64,000 nt of DNA from Sutterella sp. (GTDB taxonomy: Bacteria; Pseudomonadota; Gammaproteobacteria; Burkholderiales; Burkholderiaceae_F). The stretch is taken from the NCBI GenBank assembly GCA_019418605.1, contig DYBN01000047.1, positions 10,370 through 74,369 of the forward strand. Reading direction: 5' to 3'. A model generated the notes under the pieces. The model saw only the letters and a list, made by a program, of their open reading frames with translations, was not told where the DNA came from and searched no databases. Both the position numbers and the translations under genes were made by a program. This document shows, piece by piece, positions 57,401-63,500 of this stretch (positions are counted from its first letter, which is position 1; every line of letters begins with the position of its first letter).

Positions 57401-60400
57401 GAGAAGACGAGACCGCTGAGAAGTCGGAAGTCACGGCACAGAACATCTCAATCGATGCGGGAGCCGCCGCGGATCTCTCTGCGGGCGTCTACACCGCTGA
57501 GAATGCGCTTCAGGTCACCTCCGTTGGAGACCTGACGGCCGACGGCGCCCAATTGAAGGCGGGCGCGGGCGGCGTGACGCTTCAAAGCACGTCGGGCGCG
57601 GTCAGCGCCGCCGGTGCCGAGATGCTTGCCAATACGGAAGGCAACGAGGGCTCGGTCACGGTTTCTGCGGCGACCGACGCAGCTCTTGCCCAGGCGACGA
57701 TCAGCGCCGCGAGTGTTGGCATTGCGGCTGGCGCGAACTTGACAGGCGACGGCGCGCAGATCACGGCGACAAGCGGCGATATTTCGCTTGATTCCGAGAC
57801 GGCCTCTCTGAGCCTGATCGGCTCGACACTTGCCGCAACCGCGGGCGACGTTGCGCTTAAAGCAGCGCAGGACATCGCATTTGCCGGAGAAGACGAGACC
57901 GCAGGGAAGTCGGAGGTCACGGCACAGAACATCTCGATCGAAGCGGGCGGCGCTGCGGATCTCTCTGCGGGCGTCTACACCGCTGAGAATGCGCTTGATG
58001 TCACGTCCGTTGGAGATTTGACGGCCGACGGCGCCCAATTGAAGGCGGGCGGCGTGACGCTTCAAAGCACGTTGGGCGCGGTCAGCGCCGCTGGTGCTGA
58101 ACTTCTTGCCAATACGGAAGGCAATGAGGGAGTCGTCTCGGTTTCTGCGGCGACCGACGCTGCGCTTGCGGGCGCGACGGTGAGCGCTGCGAGCGTTGAT
58201 GTTCTTGCTCAAACAGGTCTTGTGCTTGACGACGCCCGGTTGACGGCGCTTGACGCCTCTTCGGCAGGGCTTGTCCTCAAGTCCGCCGCCGGCAGTCTGA
58301 GCGCAGAGCGCGCTGAGCTCGTGTCGGCTTCCGACATGACCATTTCGGCCGCCGGCGACATTGACCTCGCCGACAGCACGATGGATGCCGCCGGAACGGT
58401 GTCCGTCACCTCGAGCAACGGTTCCATTTCCGCCGGCACGGCTACGGTCCAAGGCGCAGGAAAACTGCTTTGGAAGGCCCTCTACAACATCGCTGCGGCC
58501 GGTCTGCACATCGTCGATGAATTGCTTGACTTGTCGATGCGGTCAGACTACGGGACGCTTGTTCTGGACAATTTGCAGGCTTCGGTAACGGGCGGCGCAA
58601 GCTTCTACTCCGGCAGCAGCCTGCAGATGCATGGCGCGAGTCTTTTGTCCGGCAAGCTGGGCGTTGAGTCCCAGGGGCTTCTTGACCTTACGTCGTCGCA
58701 GGTTGTCGGCGCAAGCGGCATTGCCCTGCTCTCGCGCGACTCGGGCGTCGTGGTTGACAAGGCATGGCTTCGTGCCGGCTCCCTCATTTTGCTTGCCTCG
58801 TTGGATGAACCTGCACCCGTTGACGGCATCCAGATTGCCGCGCAAAGCGGCGTGTCGGCCAAAGAGGCAACATTTATCGGTTCGAGCCTTTCGGTTTCGA
58901 CTGCAACAAGCGGCGTAACCATGACGTCGTCTAAGGCCAATGTCTCCGAGAGCGTTCAGGTTGTCGCGCAGACGGGTAGCGTGGATCTGTCGGCGGCTAA
59001 AGTCACTGCCGAGAGCGCCGCAGTTTCGGCACAGGACGAAATCACCGCACAAAGCTCGGTGGTTGCAACGACAGGCTCTGACGGACAGTCCTTTGTGAGC
59101 ACCCAGGGCACCGTTGATGTATCTGAAGCCGAGCTCTCGGCTGCGAAGGGCAATGTGAACGCGCAGGCCGGCACCGACGTTGTTGCTTCCGGCGCTTCCT
59201 TTGAGGCGGCGGCAGGCGACGTCACCCTGACGGCCGGCACAGGCGGCATCAATGTCTCTGAAGCAACGCTCTCTGCCCAGGCGGGCAATGTGAGCGCGCA
59301 GGCCGGCACCGACGTTGTTGCTTCCGGCGCTTCCTTTGAGGCGGGAGCCGGCGACATCGACCTGACGGCCAACACGGGCGGCATCGATGTCTCTGATGCC
59401 ACGCTTTCGGCCCAGACGGGCAATGTGAGCGCGCAGGCGGGCACCGATGTTGTTGCCTCCGGCGCTTCCTTTGAGGCGGCAGCAGGCGACATCGGGTTGA
59501 CCGCCAACACGGGCGGCATCAATGTCTCTGATGCCGCGCTCTTGGCTCATACGGGCAATGTGAGCGCGCAGGCGGGCACCGACGTTGTTGCCTCCGGCGC
59601 TTCCTTTGAGGCGGGAGCTGGCGACATCGGTTTGACGGCCAATACGGGCGGCATCGATGTCTCTGATGCCACGCTCTCTGCCCAGACGGGCAATGTGAAC
59701 GCGCAGGCCAATACCAACGTCGTTGCGTCGGGTGCTTCCTTTGAGGCGGCGGCAGGAGACATTGACTTGACCGCCAACACGGGCGACATCAACCTTGCCG
59801 AAGCCACGGGCCTTGCAGCACAGTCCATTGGGCTCGAGGCGGGCGGCGCGGTTGAGCTCGCAGGGCGCGAAGTGAGCGTGACGCAGGACTTTACGGTCAA
59901 CGCCGGTGGCGATGTAAACGCTCAAAGCGCGGCGATTCTCGTCTCGGGAACGAGCGAGAGCGAGGGCTCGGCGCCTGCGACTGTTTCCATTACGTCCGAA
60001 AGCGGCAACATTGATCTCGCGCAGGCCTCGATCAAGGCCGACGCCTCTCAAGAGAGTTCAATCGGCAGCATCGTCATCGCCTCTGAAAGCGGCGGCGTCG
60101 ATCTCAGCGATGTGGCCTCTGTTGACCAGGCCTCGGGTTCCGAGGGTCTAACGGCCCAGGAGATTTCGATCAGTGCGGCCGACACGCTCGTGCTCGGCAC
60201 AAGCGCGCAGAAGTTTGAAGCCACCGCGGGCAGCATCACGATTGCCGCGGGCGGCCTCGACAACAACTCGGTTGCGCAGAATTCCGCCTTTGCCGCAAGC
60301 GAAACGCTTGACATTGCAGTCGAGGGCGGCCTCAACATCGGCTCCGGCGTGCAGATGCAGGCCTCCGACGTGAGCGTTGCCTCGGGCAGCCTCAATGTTG

Positions 60401-61992
60401 CCGACAAGACTCTCATCGAGGCTGAAAACACTGTTGCGCTCCATGCGACGGACGACGTGCGGCTCGAAGGCGGCGTGCAGGTTGCCGCAAGCGACAGCGT
60501 CTCGATTACGGCGCAGACGGGCAGCCTTGCCCTTGTGGGGGCCGTCTCCATCGGCGGCGATGCAGCCAATGGCGCCGCACAGAGCGTTGAATTTGCCGCC
60601 GGCGGCAGCATCGTGCAGAGCGCAGGCAACGAAGAGACCTCCGCAACGGGCGGCATTCGTGCCGAATCGCTCACGGCTGCTGCAGCCACGGGCAGCATCG
60701 TGCTTGCCCCTGGAGCCGCCAACGGCGCTTCGTCGACTGCGCCTTCGAGCGACGTGCAAAACGCCGTGGCGTCGGCGCAGCTTGAATCGGCAGGCGACGT
60801 GCACTTTGAGAGCACGGGCGGGGACGTTCGCGTCACCATCAACGAAACCAAGGGCGGCGTCGTCGACGGAACGACGACTCTCACGGTGCACGAAGGGGGA
60901 CTCGAACTTGCCAACGGCGTGAGCTCAACGGGCGACGTTCTTGTCAACGCCGCTTCGGTGACGGGCAGCGACTTGACCCCTGGAGCCGCCAACGGCGCTT
61001 CGTCGACTGCGCCTTCGAGCGACGTGCAAAACGCCGTGGCGTCGGCGCAGCTTGAATCGGCAGGCGACGTGCACTTTGAGAGCACGGGCGGGGACGTTCG
61101 CGTCACCATCAACGAAACCAAGGGCGGCGTCGTCGACGGAACGACGACTCTCACGGTGCACGAAGGGGGACTCGAACTTGCCAACGGCGTGAGCTCAACG
61201 GGCGACGTTCTTGTCAACGCCGCTTCGGTGACGGGCAGCGACTTGACCACCGACGGCACGCTCGCGATTTTGGCTGCGCTCTACGACGACGCTGTTGCGG
61301 ACGACACCCAAAACGGCGTGAAGTTCACGGGCACCGTCGGAGGCTCTCAGGTGTCGGTCTACACCAATGCCGGCGACATTTCGATTGGCTCCGTTGAAGC
61401 CACTTCAGGGCACGCCGACATCTATCGGTTAAGCCAGAGCGAAACCGGGATCGTTGAGATCGGGGGCGGCGCTTCAGGCACGACCACCACGATCTTCAAC
61501 GGGCGCGGAGACGTCTCCTTTACGGGCGCCTTTACGGGCAGCGACTCGGTCATGATCTTTTTGGGCAGCGGAGGCCGCACGAACGGCATCGGCAACGTGC
61601 AAAGCGATCTGAACCGCGTGGGGACGGTCAACAACGCCTCGGCGTTGGGCTCCCTTGTCACGCTCGAGATGCTGCAAAACCTCGTGCAAAACGGCTTTGC
61701 ATCGGCAAGCGCTCCGCACGCGGGCATCTCTGCAGGGGACCTCTCGACGGCCGAGGGCATGCTCGTTTCCGAGGTCATCGTGCCTTACGAAGCCTTCAGC
61801 AGTCCGCTTGACCGGTACTTCTTCTTGAATCTGCGCACGGACGCGCAGGCTTCTTCGGGCACGCTCGAAGATGAGAACGAAAAGGAGGAGGAAGAAGAGA
61901 CTGCTCTTTCTGAGGGACTTCCCGGCCTTGGCAAGGCGCCTGTGACCGACAGCAGGCCTGTCAACAAGGAGGCTTTCGAGGTTACCTTGTAA
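42481..61992 (+). CDS. Giant two-partner exoprotein (TpsA), leukotoxin LktA-type filamentous adhesin
   Basis: 6,503 aa, roughly 650 kDa. An extended signal peptide (MNKIFKVLWNRARATRVV; predicted cleavage after ARA, about residue 63) leads into the TPS secretion domain (to about residue 330). That domain has ANLHFDNGNISADRLVNF and GMAVGTTGVINAGSL, closest to Fusobacterium LktA-family proteins. Most of the rest is Ala/Gly/Ser/Thr/Asn-rich beta-helix repeat. Helical inserts lie at about 795-895, 3440-3540 and 4300-4440, and a Trp-rich segment at about 3975-4110. Long repeats lie at the C-terminal end, which finishes in an acidic linker and KEAFEVTL. The role is probably adhesin or cytotoxin; there is no recognisable C-terminal toxin domain. 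GAGGA precedes the ATG. Confidence 0.93.
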   Translation: MNKIFKVLWNRARATRVVTDETKTSCGKGRQGATTLARSSLGVLAAAAIAAFGTLADVLPARASEITPAAGWSHTSVKNNAGRYDISTDKFINANKTGINHFEKFNLSAGNIANLHFDNGNISADRLVNFVNQKINVDGTLNAVKNGKVGGDLIFVSPLGMAVGTTGVINAGSLTAVAPKKGTYEEWVNYLGKDMELEGTFNDAFWTNLESGNVPLNPDAVITVAGSINAGNRIALAASNVFIEQGAQLKTGIDDFASLVNITDESGAVSVSSGLAESELGFTVDESSGDIILFARADETFSDDADIPDAGDGTPLTADIHASVSVAEGASVSAKKDVVIRAEAGNAEYDTVNKAWVESDALDTHAVAAGVVINGAVTAGGDIDAQAYAHNWVDHSFGFNLQTIAEQVTGGWMGALAQSTFEYVDMAADAVLKVGSSAVLTAGSDIRLDAASILNLKVGDTTAWKGYYNPLPDSSSQYIPVVAAAVGLAEASSSVTVEGTLLAGEDVRVRATTAFDADLGTIATVQKTDSAQASFVYADFDSSSEVTIAESAEIGAVEGKTQLANVEISADTINRVETSAETYVSSAGSVALAVNVTEFDSNSEVNMLSGIDVPANSISIASSNTAETIDILSRTTVGDNGILQKIQNKVSDLVFGQIAAFAGEHGHNVDGTVTTDSFNGGGAIAVLVNSQSSKTLIDAGDEELNALNELSLSSNTTIEDHHYEATTKAVIDESTGNTQTDKQGALAVLVASNSSGRDTASSELVIADESTLSAENGSVSLSSTVDITKDRAEFLVNQLNEAWDMFAAYFEDEAYEEELAEFEAQKKQMTTAFEAVTKGSDSLENFKQLIDAMADFASFLSATFGVAGEAAGGIAEGALEIGYSILDIVSPARWTNAYVSAGGVTSKAQDTVLSVSGSVAVVNQTATNAVTIGRGTSITAGGDISIAADSANENIVMGGFLDNFFGVPLPTRDNAKALGASVAYQGLSTNNSLVVKEGVALTAGLKPTDAAAGDISLVASDALDAVAIAGAAGANGGGTSFSGLVAVTNAEGSNNLQVDDEANFQAQNDLAIQALRNDSLQTIAGSLGVTTGEDGGAVAVGVGLAVNLGGVENLLEIKDNDGASSIFGVGPGTFAAGNSLTVAAETTVNANAIGVAGQVASSSDKEADDQLGALGEGEGMFGDGADSTASIIEQLSGSAAVQNSGFSADMDWLMAGSNDSASSLPKVPQRANPQDISDRSTNVAGAGSIAWNQFDQTNSVVVGTSWQTGDIRFEANHVAVEAVTDKWVGAFSGAAAISAMMGSKTSTNGKNVGVGGAVAVNASDFINSVKIDGLVTTAETMTVQSLVNGTTVAEGLGLAVAAGQSQTAVGIDAGISANIVKNTVSADVSGLVNESDDDTEGFVYDQTAWSGETQVTGGTGFGVAAGGSSFSGAFGASIAVAKIDNKISSTLKDSTITDADDVSVRALASLTQVNTAVGANVGVSSGGSSAAITGSVLYAGINNLVSAEASNTSITTRDGGAVEIAARTAGTGDGQEAQALAQRAQGVEGVFTRDELLGRDAIQGVTLSKDQNGSETVDVKGEFVDDASMTQVSVAVGVAAAAGSGGSDSAGSAAVLVSDLDNVFTASSSSLTVSSAAGKGVAFNQTAATDVSTVNVAAGVAASTGGNFNLGVAGSVIVSGIEQTANSTAQNLKLSAAGLDGDAVQSAVTASNTANTVNVAGNASVAIGTAGAGVGAAVAVTGTENNANALVTGADTQIDGLGSGVFAVTAQNAAETWAAAVNAAVSANAAIGGSFVLNRLANNASAHIADSSLTGLEQLLVSATDDSAAWTLSGGASVALQPGAAASGGIAVASSSGTTSALVENTSINAGTSETDVTIEAEANDKIMTMTLGAAVGASPGVAVTAATAKNDINRTVSALLDTFKGGSDDFGNLTVKADSNASVGNLGIMAAASETAGVGIGIALNSIDIDVAAQVVDTQIAADTIHVASKSANDIDTIAVGGAAAGVAGVNGSVAVNNISGDVTAAVLTESDRNSTKLTYFGAMAVNAQSDDAVGTYAGQVAAGGTAAVGLSVGVTNHDVNTTAKVDGGSVEIRSEKKNNQISDSTIAIQGGVADEYINSDVAPSESISTADSLEDDRSDKTVGGFALYATSTTTYKTLVINGGGAGTAEVAGSASAVSHGGTTTALWNNGYFEDALDKSMEIFAGDYANFFTSLNTAGGAATAAANVGVSLVDTSHATKAWVTAMRNGNPSGRSVDIYGGDIRIASEAKEGVSALTITASGSGVVAAGAAAAVTNLGSSVETIVEATDMHIDADTTYEQDAHYLGRISNLGVTAAGSGAAAGAVNVALNTTSNRVATILRKMDGGGPNDELDFTVEDGISITASRDTDIKQYSASVAGAQFGGASAFVAVNEIGGETETSVDTARFQENNGTEEVTISAVNNDRLDILNIGAAGAEYVGAGVGVVVNKIHDAANVNITDTLLYADQTTILAEQNRTLNGTMVTVGGALIAGLGVNVVATEIGESTDNYSSILGEAFAGAEEDDPTKKINEYQEEYGGYTPNDIYKLANETAGGNNNPLVSETIPEGSGPAALTGLTGTHVELAGVTIDAGYTPDAVKYPLEQPESVTIIAREDAAEGSGVDLTLGSGTAGAVSLAASVATLKRHNDVGVTLGVTESGAGNSIRGKNVNIGASLNSDDSILLWQAAVGLLNGTAAYAESTADGGVKVAVSGTTIKAEQTDTDKIGYTQAVVEDNRTTEIDVNGITAAAVAAGAMIGKISDSTNAQMSFENSSFLGNASLLVDRAPSLVVHALAGYGGAVTGVGASASIADSGSAEISLENVTAEDSVWKTIGGAEMETSTFEADVRLHPEIAVSAEGKGGAAVAVGVVEATASASGHASIDVANGSFTTRYVNFGASAGRNTDSAADALRMSADIESYGGAAVGVRVNTAKVVNDASSKITMRGAGFSSTSDVTVDSEAYADYSLTADAASGGVITSDNSLVTLKHSADAEAVLEAGTEAVQTKSLDVIAQSAENAVVKAASAGGSVITVNAKAVDIEHTDESNAKVSVAGAWQSAGDMSFASATNRVVSIKGDNTIGTVAGGGGAGITNTTSGETSVTVADNASLTAGGLLDLTADTKWTVRSADEGEDAFALESGVYGAVAGNDISIKNTQTTTTKVAVGGNAKLESAGAMTLSAKTTAQTALRVQSLVAGAVTGVGASAAHTINTTNAVSVGDGTSLKTSLSSGDLTLSASSDETHALSAIGNVQGAAAGGSTATLTLDYSRTNTVDVGSNASLWSARDVNLYAGRGTGGEDAKLDLLTYTHAYSHSFIAPVTSEITDNYTYVNTVGVGKGASVISTADINAAAHLGDLSTRSEARYYNWTSKKDSGSVEIATTEFGTVAGSAQQTNAVTVDGTLLAGVNTKADITIEGIVYSAEGVKDEDGNSYVLKPTNPNASTEPTITVSAGDEASREEIASKISQGVDESGNSYWDRYLELERLIAEYGSLEEKDGSVLAVYKAEHQALIDIMIRKGLAEYDDSDNLVVAQSTQRPYVMVDGVAISGGNIAFTTDSVTGSGSVTAQAAEGITITNNSNLALKVGDVEILQKGGSATLNGVVLMPGQANEGFDVANLSTAEAAASPTINISSNFEGSVEYLNTTTNQSTSVVPDTSVILTGRIVNVAGDVNVSSSSDLFQLSGSTVSAAGSASLTAAGNVMQFYTTGIHNIGGDVESQWAGEKETIDNAIKDGTVESTYTWEEAPEKTAGGIIAGGDVIISGQMVNINGTVQSGYSSYELDLDAQQLQSAIDTIVSNWKANGSKTYINVKSPEFQLTAGGEKANGDGTYSYQVASWYDPVSGRIVVDDIVPEGGHIYISGAIASTGSGNIVAAQGHADISIDAGTYDVLTGVVDTGNVDGLIRITDTNFADANYSAKVTEWTSAGGKSWMLDQSGNKVGAETAVNIANGYNPESGLLYSWTWGYQTGTTTLATTNQGFTWWGAYDWDRPTGEPDQSIKTEPLDLENEPMLSGATISTDTARPSGTGDFEAVAEVIKTDEVEGQWNWTYWTEYNDALHWGGTNYAEGTKTDSAKNIVVFTVKADKNIGTKFIEGSNTINIRTEGSLLLGGNVTAENGTVGLSAGKDILNESFNAAVTGASNLTMTAGGSIGSSTSAINLRGGTGTLNAAVTAGKDVYLDGTALTSQTVAGSFKAGGTLELSAMNDINASFEGTNIALSSTLGAITADVNQLAAADSTQRFDAQAYKSITVTADKGDLGLGQVKSHTGDVAITVANGSVFDALDRASEEAMTADERISLWKQLGIIGENGESTGQELWEADLAKAESALRNDYDRYKDYKNIDPEILTDEQEADFAKLTERFGSYESVEKAVDAEKANAETDLGSIYAAQDSYGWTQDQLMYAIAEAIANPDAGYTPVAGEANVSGQNVVINTAAGSMGINAEAVTGEIDIDMLKLLAQADVDDVTWHADGTVTVQLKKPVTVEASQKVSLDARDDIFVQSTDDTSLGVAHAVAQNGALRLTSAQGIYGVYDEAYKTSGYMSGATVTLRGGEGGLGTSEAAISLHHADDGWTALSSVGDIYVDADGESLTLYAVSGGGSVTINAANVYSYSGESVDFGDDQIDFSTLGYIAAGDEGALNFNVTGDFGEADNALRVASNASLVFNGTQGNVWLSTVGDQGTLTLTGINASGVVDVETAAGINAAGISAGSLALHAEGDILVSADASGTNGAAFTTNEGSFTANSGVKLESAQGDLTISAQAAAATLSGATLSAGQKLSVSAASIAADNAIFSSDGNLEMTAADISAQGMQAETVGGDALIAAQAGAIDLANAFISAQGKTTLAAASGATLTGAALTGSVVELSTEVGDVSAQGATLTATDGAVTVSAAANADLAGATVNAASVDIAAGEGLTGDGAQITATSGNLSLDSEAASLSLIGSKLAAATGDVALTAAQEIAFAGEDETAEKSEVTAQNISIDAGAAADLSAGVYTAENALQVTSVGDLTADGAQLKAGAGGVTLQSTSGAVSAAGAEMLANTEGNEGSVTVSAATDAALAQATISAASVGIAAGANLTGDGAQITATSGDISLDSETASLSLIGSTLAATAGDVALKAAQDIAFAGEDETAGKSEVTAQNISIEAGGAADLSAGVYTAENALDVTSVGDLTADGAQLKAGGVTLQSTLGAVSAAGAELLANTEGNEGVVSVSAATDAALAGATVSAASVDVLAQTGLVLDDARLTALDASSAGLVLKSAAGSLSAERAELVSASDMTISAAGDIDLADSTMDAAGTVSVTSSNGSISAGTATVQGAGKLLWKALYNIAAAGLHIVDELLDLSMRSDYGTLVLDNLQASVTGGASFYSGSSLQMHGASLLSGKLGVESQGLLDLTSSQVVGASGIALLSRDSGVVVDKAWLRAGSLILLASLDEPAPVDGIQIAAQSGVSAKEATFIGSSLSVSTATSGVTMTSSKANVSESVQVVAQTGSVDLSAAKVTAESAAVSAQDEITAQSSVVATTGSDGQSFVSTQGTVDVSEAELSAAKGNVNAQAGTDVVASGASFEAAAGDVTLTAGTGGINVSEATLSAQAGNVSAQAGTDVVASGASFEAGAGDIDLTANTGGIDVSDATLSAQTGNVSAQAGTDVVASGASFEAAAGDIGLTANTGGINVSDAALLAHTGNVSAQAGTDVVASGASFEAGAGDIGLTANTGGIDVSDATLSAQTGNVNAQANTNVVASGASFEAAAGDIDLTANTGDINLAEATGLAAQSIGLEAGGAVELAGREVSVTQDFTVNAGGDVNAQSAAILVSGTSESEGSAPATVSITSESGNIDLAQASIKADASQESSIGSIVIASESGGVDLSDVASVDQASGSEGLTAQEISISAADTLVLGTSAQKFEATAGSITIAAGGLDNNSVAQNSAFAASETLDIAVEGGLNIGSGVQMQASDVSVASGSLNVADKTLIEAENTVALHATDDVRLEGGVQVAASDSVSITAQTGSLALVGAVSIGGDAANGAAQSVEFAAGGSIVQSAGNEETSATGGIRAESLTAAAATGSIVLAPGAANGASSTAPSSDVQNAVASAQLESAGDVHFESTGGDVRVTINETKGGVVDGTTTLTVHEGGLELANGVSSTGDVLVNAASVTGSDLTPGAANGASSTAPSSDVQNAVASAQLESAGDVHFESTGGDVRVTINETKGGVVDGTTTLTVHEGGLELANGVSSTGDVLVNAASVTGSDLTTDGTLAILAALYDDAVADDTQNGVKFTGTVGGSQVSVYTNAGDISIGSVEATSGHADIYRLSQSETGIVEIGGGASGTTTTIFNGRGDVSFTGAFTGSDSVMIFLGSGGRTNGIGNVQSDLNRVGTVNNASALGSLVTLEMLQNLVQNGFASASAPHAGISAGDLSTAEGMLVSEVIVPYEAFSSPLDRYFFLNLRTDAQASSGTLEDENEKEEEEETALSEGLPGLGKAPVTDSRPVNKEAFEVTL
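57171..58180 (+). repeat. Two diverged 486-bp tandem repeats in tpsA
   Basis: Anchor sequences recur exactly 486 bp apart: GGCGATGGCGCC at 57259 and its counterpart at 57745, and GACGGCGCCCAA at 57541 and 58027. Each unit encodes about 162 residues (for example TGDGAQITATSGN, IAFAGEDETA, DLSAGVYTAENAL). The second copy lacks 6 bp (AGAGGV becomes AGGV). Confidence 0.85.
59113..59800 (+). repeat. Five 135-bp tandem repeats in tpsA
   Basis: GCGCAGGC anchors occur at 59161, 59296, 59431, 59566 and 59701, exactly 135 bp apart. Each unit encodes 45 residues with the core VVASGASFEA. Copies differ by a few substitutions, and the last is the most diverged. Confidence 0.92.
60707..61248 (+). repeat. 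Perfect 270-bp tandem duplication in tpsA
   Basis: Bases 60707-60976 and 60977-61246 are identical at every position I compared, and identity runs two bases further (to 61248). The unit encodes 90 residues including VQNAVASAQLESAGDVHF and keeps the frame. The flanks diverge at once on both sides. Confidence 0.95.
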
Positions 61993-62012
61993 AGCGACGC
62001 CTGATGCGATTT

Positions 62013-62147
62013 GAGCTCCCCGGCCTTCGGGGCGGGAAGCTCGAGGAAGTGTCGAGCTTTGCGGGCGGCGCTTTGCGCGCCCGTCACGGGGCCGGTGCGC
62101 GTCTCTTGGACTAGCACGCAGCGGCGGCCGCGCTTGCAGCCGCCGCT
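62013..62147. terminator. Hairpin cluster between convergent tpsA and porin genes
   Basis: Three hairpins lie in the 238-bp gap. The first is an imperfect stem at 62013-62042 with a TTCG-containing loop. The second is GCTCGA (62039-62044) with TCGAGC (62052-62057), followed by TTT. The third is a 9-bp perfect stem, AGCGGCGGC (62120-62128) with GCCGCCGCT (62139-62147). Together they probably terminate both transcripts, although none has a long T run. Confidence 0.5.
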
Positions 62148-62230
62148 GGTCTCTGCGCCGGACTGACCGGTTGCCTCGGCCTGAGGTGGCGCGGGGAAAT
62201 TTTCAAGCTCTTGCGGCGCGCCTTGAGCGG

Positions 62231-63412
62231 TCAAAACATGTGCCGCAGGCCGAATCCCACCGTGACGACGTTCGGGCTCCAGTCTCCAACCTGCCCGGAG
62301 AATCCGCGGGTATTGTCGATTTTGTCCTCCATGACGCTTGCAACGGCGTAGAGGTTGGTGCGCTTTGATAGGGGGTAGTCATAGCCCAGGGACACCGACC
62401 AGCGGGAGAAGTCAAACTCGCCCACCATGTCCCAATTCGAGTCGGATTGCGCATCAAGCCAGGATGCGGCAGCCATGAGCTTGCCGCCGGCGATTTGTGT
62501 TTCGGCACTTACCAGCAGGCTGAAGCCGTCAACCTGAATAAGGGAGAGAACTTGTGAGGCGAATTCCTGGGAGCCGCCGATCTTCCATGGCAGGTAGGGG
62601 GAGGACTCGGTGAAAAGCCCTCCGAAGGTGTAGAGCTCGATGGAGTTGAAGTACTCTCCCGCCAGGTAGAGCTTGAAGCTCCCGAAGTCGTAGCTTGCAC
62701 CTGCAAGCAGCGTAAAGCCGTCGTCGGTGTCGATGTTGGTAAAGGCCTGCGTCAGGTTGTACCACTCAAAGGAGATCATCCCTGAAAACGGCCCGTTGTC
62801 GTAGGTTGCGGCGAGGTTGAGAAGCCGATCAGACCCGGACTTGTTCTCATAGCCGTTGACGCCCATGAAGTACATGGCGTGAAGTTGAAAGCCTGCAAAG
62901 TCGGGCGAGCGGTAGGCGAGGGCGTTGTCGCAGCCGCCGTAGCCGGTGAAGGTGTTGCCGGGCTGTGCAACGAAAAAGCCGAAGTCGTTGTCAAAAGCGC
63001 TGATCCGGTCGCTGAGCGACCAGGAGCTCAGGCCCTGATTGAAGCTTCCCAGCCGCCCCATGCCGAGCTTGCCAAAGGGCCCTTCGATGAAAATGCTCGA
63101 CTCTCGATCAAAGAGAACATCGTCGTCTTGCAGATACAAGGCGCCGGTGTCGGCGTTAAAACTGCTTTCAAGAACAAAACCGACGTCAAGCCCGCTGCCG
63201 AGTTCTTCGAGGCCCTTGAGCCCCCAGCGCGAGGCGGACTGCCCGCCCGAGTTCATGGAAAAGTGCTCGACGTTGTCGTGCCCGGGGCTCTCGAGGTCCA
63301 TGTTGGTGTAGGACAACCCGAGGTCGACGATGCCGTAGAGCTCGACTTCGGCGGCTGCGGCCGAGCCGGCTGCAGCCAAAAGCAGTGCCGCGGCAGACAG
63401 TGCGTATTTCAT
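62231..63412 (-). CDS. Gram-negative porin (betaproteobacterial trimeric type)
   Basis: A 393-aa outer-membrane porin of the 16-stranded OmpC-like family typical of Burkholderiales. It has a signal peptide (MKYALSAAALLLAAAGSAAA, cleavage about residue 21). The mature start is EVELYGIVDLGL, then SRWGLKGLEELGSGL (the conserved third-strand region) and FGKLGMGRLGSFNQG. An acidic loop-3-like stretch and a C-terminal strand ending in HMF (terminal Phe for Bam recognition) follow. The start is ATG 63412, preceded by AGGAGGAG. It diffuses small hydrophilic solutes. It converges with the giant exoprotein gene. Confidence 0.93.
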   Translation of the reverse strand: MKYALSAAALLLAAAGSAAAAEVELYGIVDLGLSYTNMDLESPGHDNVEHFSMNSGGQSASRWGLKGLEELGSGLDVGFVLESSFNADTGALYLQDDDVLFDRESSIFIEGPFGKLGMGRLGSFNQGLSSWSLSDRISAFDNDFGFFVAQPGNTFTGYGGCDNALAYRSPDFAGFQLHAMYFMGVNGYENKSGSDRLLNLAATYDNGPFSGMISFEWYNLTQAFTNIDTDDGFTLLAGASYDFGSFKLYLAGEYFNSIELYTFGGLFTESSPYLPWKIGGSQEFASQVLSLIQVDGFSLLVSAETQIAGGKLMAAASWLDAQSDSNWDMVGEFDFSRWSVSLGYDYPLSKRTNLYAVASVMEDKIDNTRGFSGQVGDWSPNVVTVGFGLRHMF

Positions 63413-63500
63413 GGTTTGACTCCTCCTCTCGGGTCAGAGCACGATGCAGCCGGGGCTGCGGCAAAGGCAGGACAAGCCGCAGGAGTGCAGGCGAAAAAGC

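Noticed and set aside
59113..59800. CRISPR-like regular repeats
   Set aside because: The 135-bp units have no spacers, are contiguous and are in frame within a protein gene.
54406..61259. Several 350-550-codon antisense frames within the giant exoprotein gene
   Set aside because: They follow the internal repeats and lack ribosome sites, signal sequences or family similarity.
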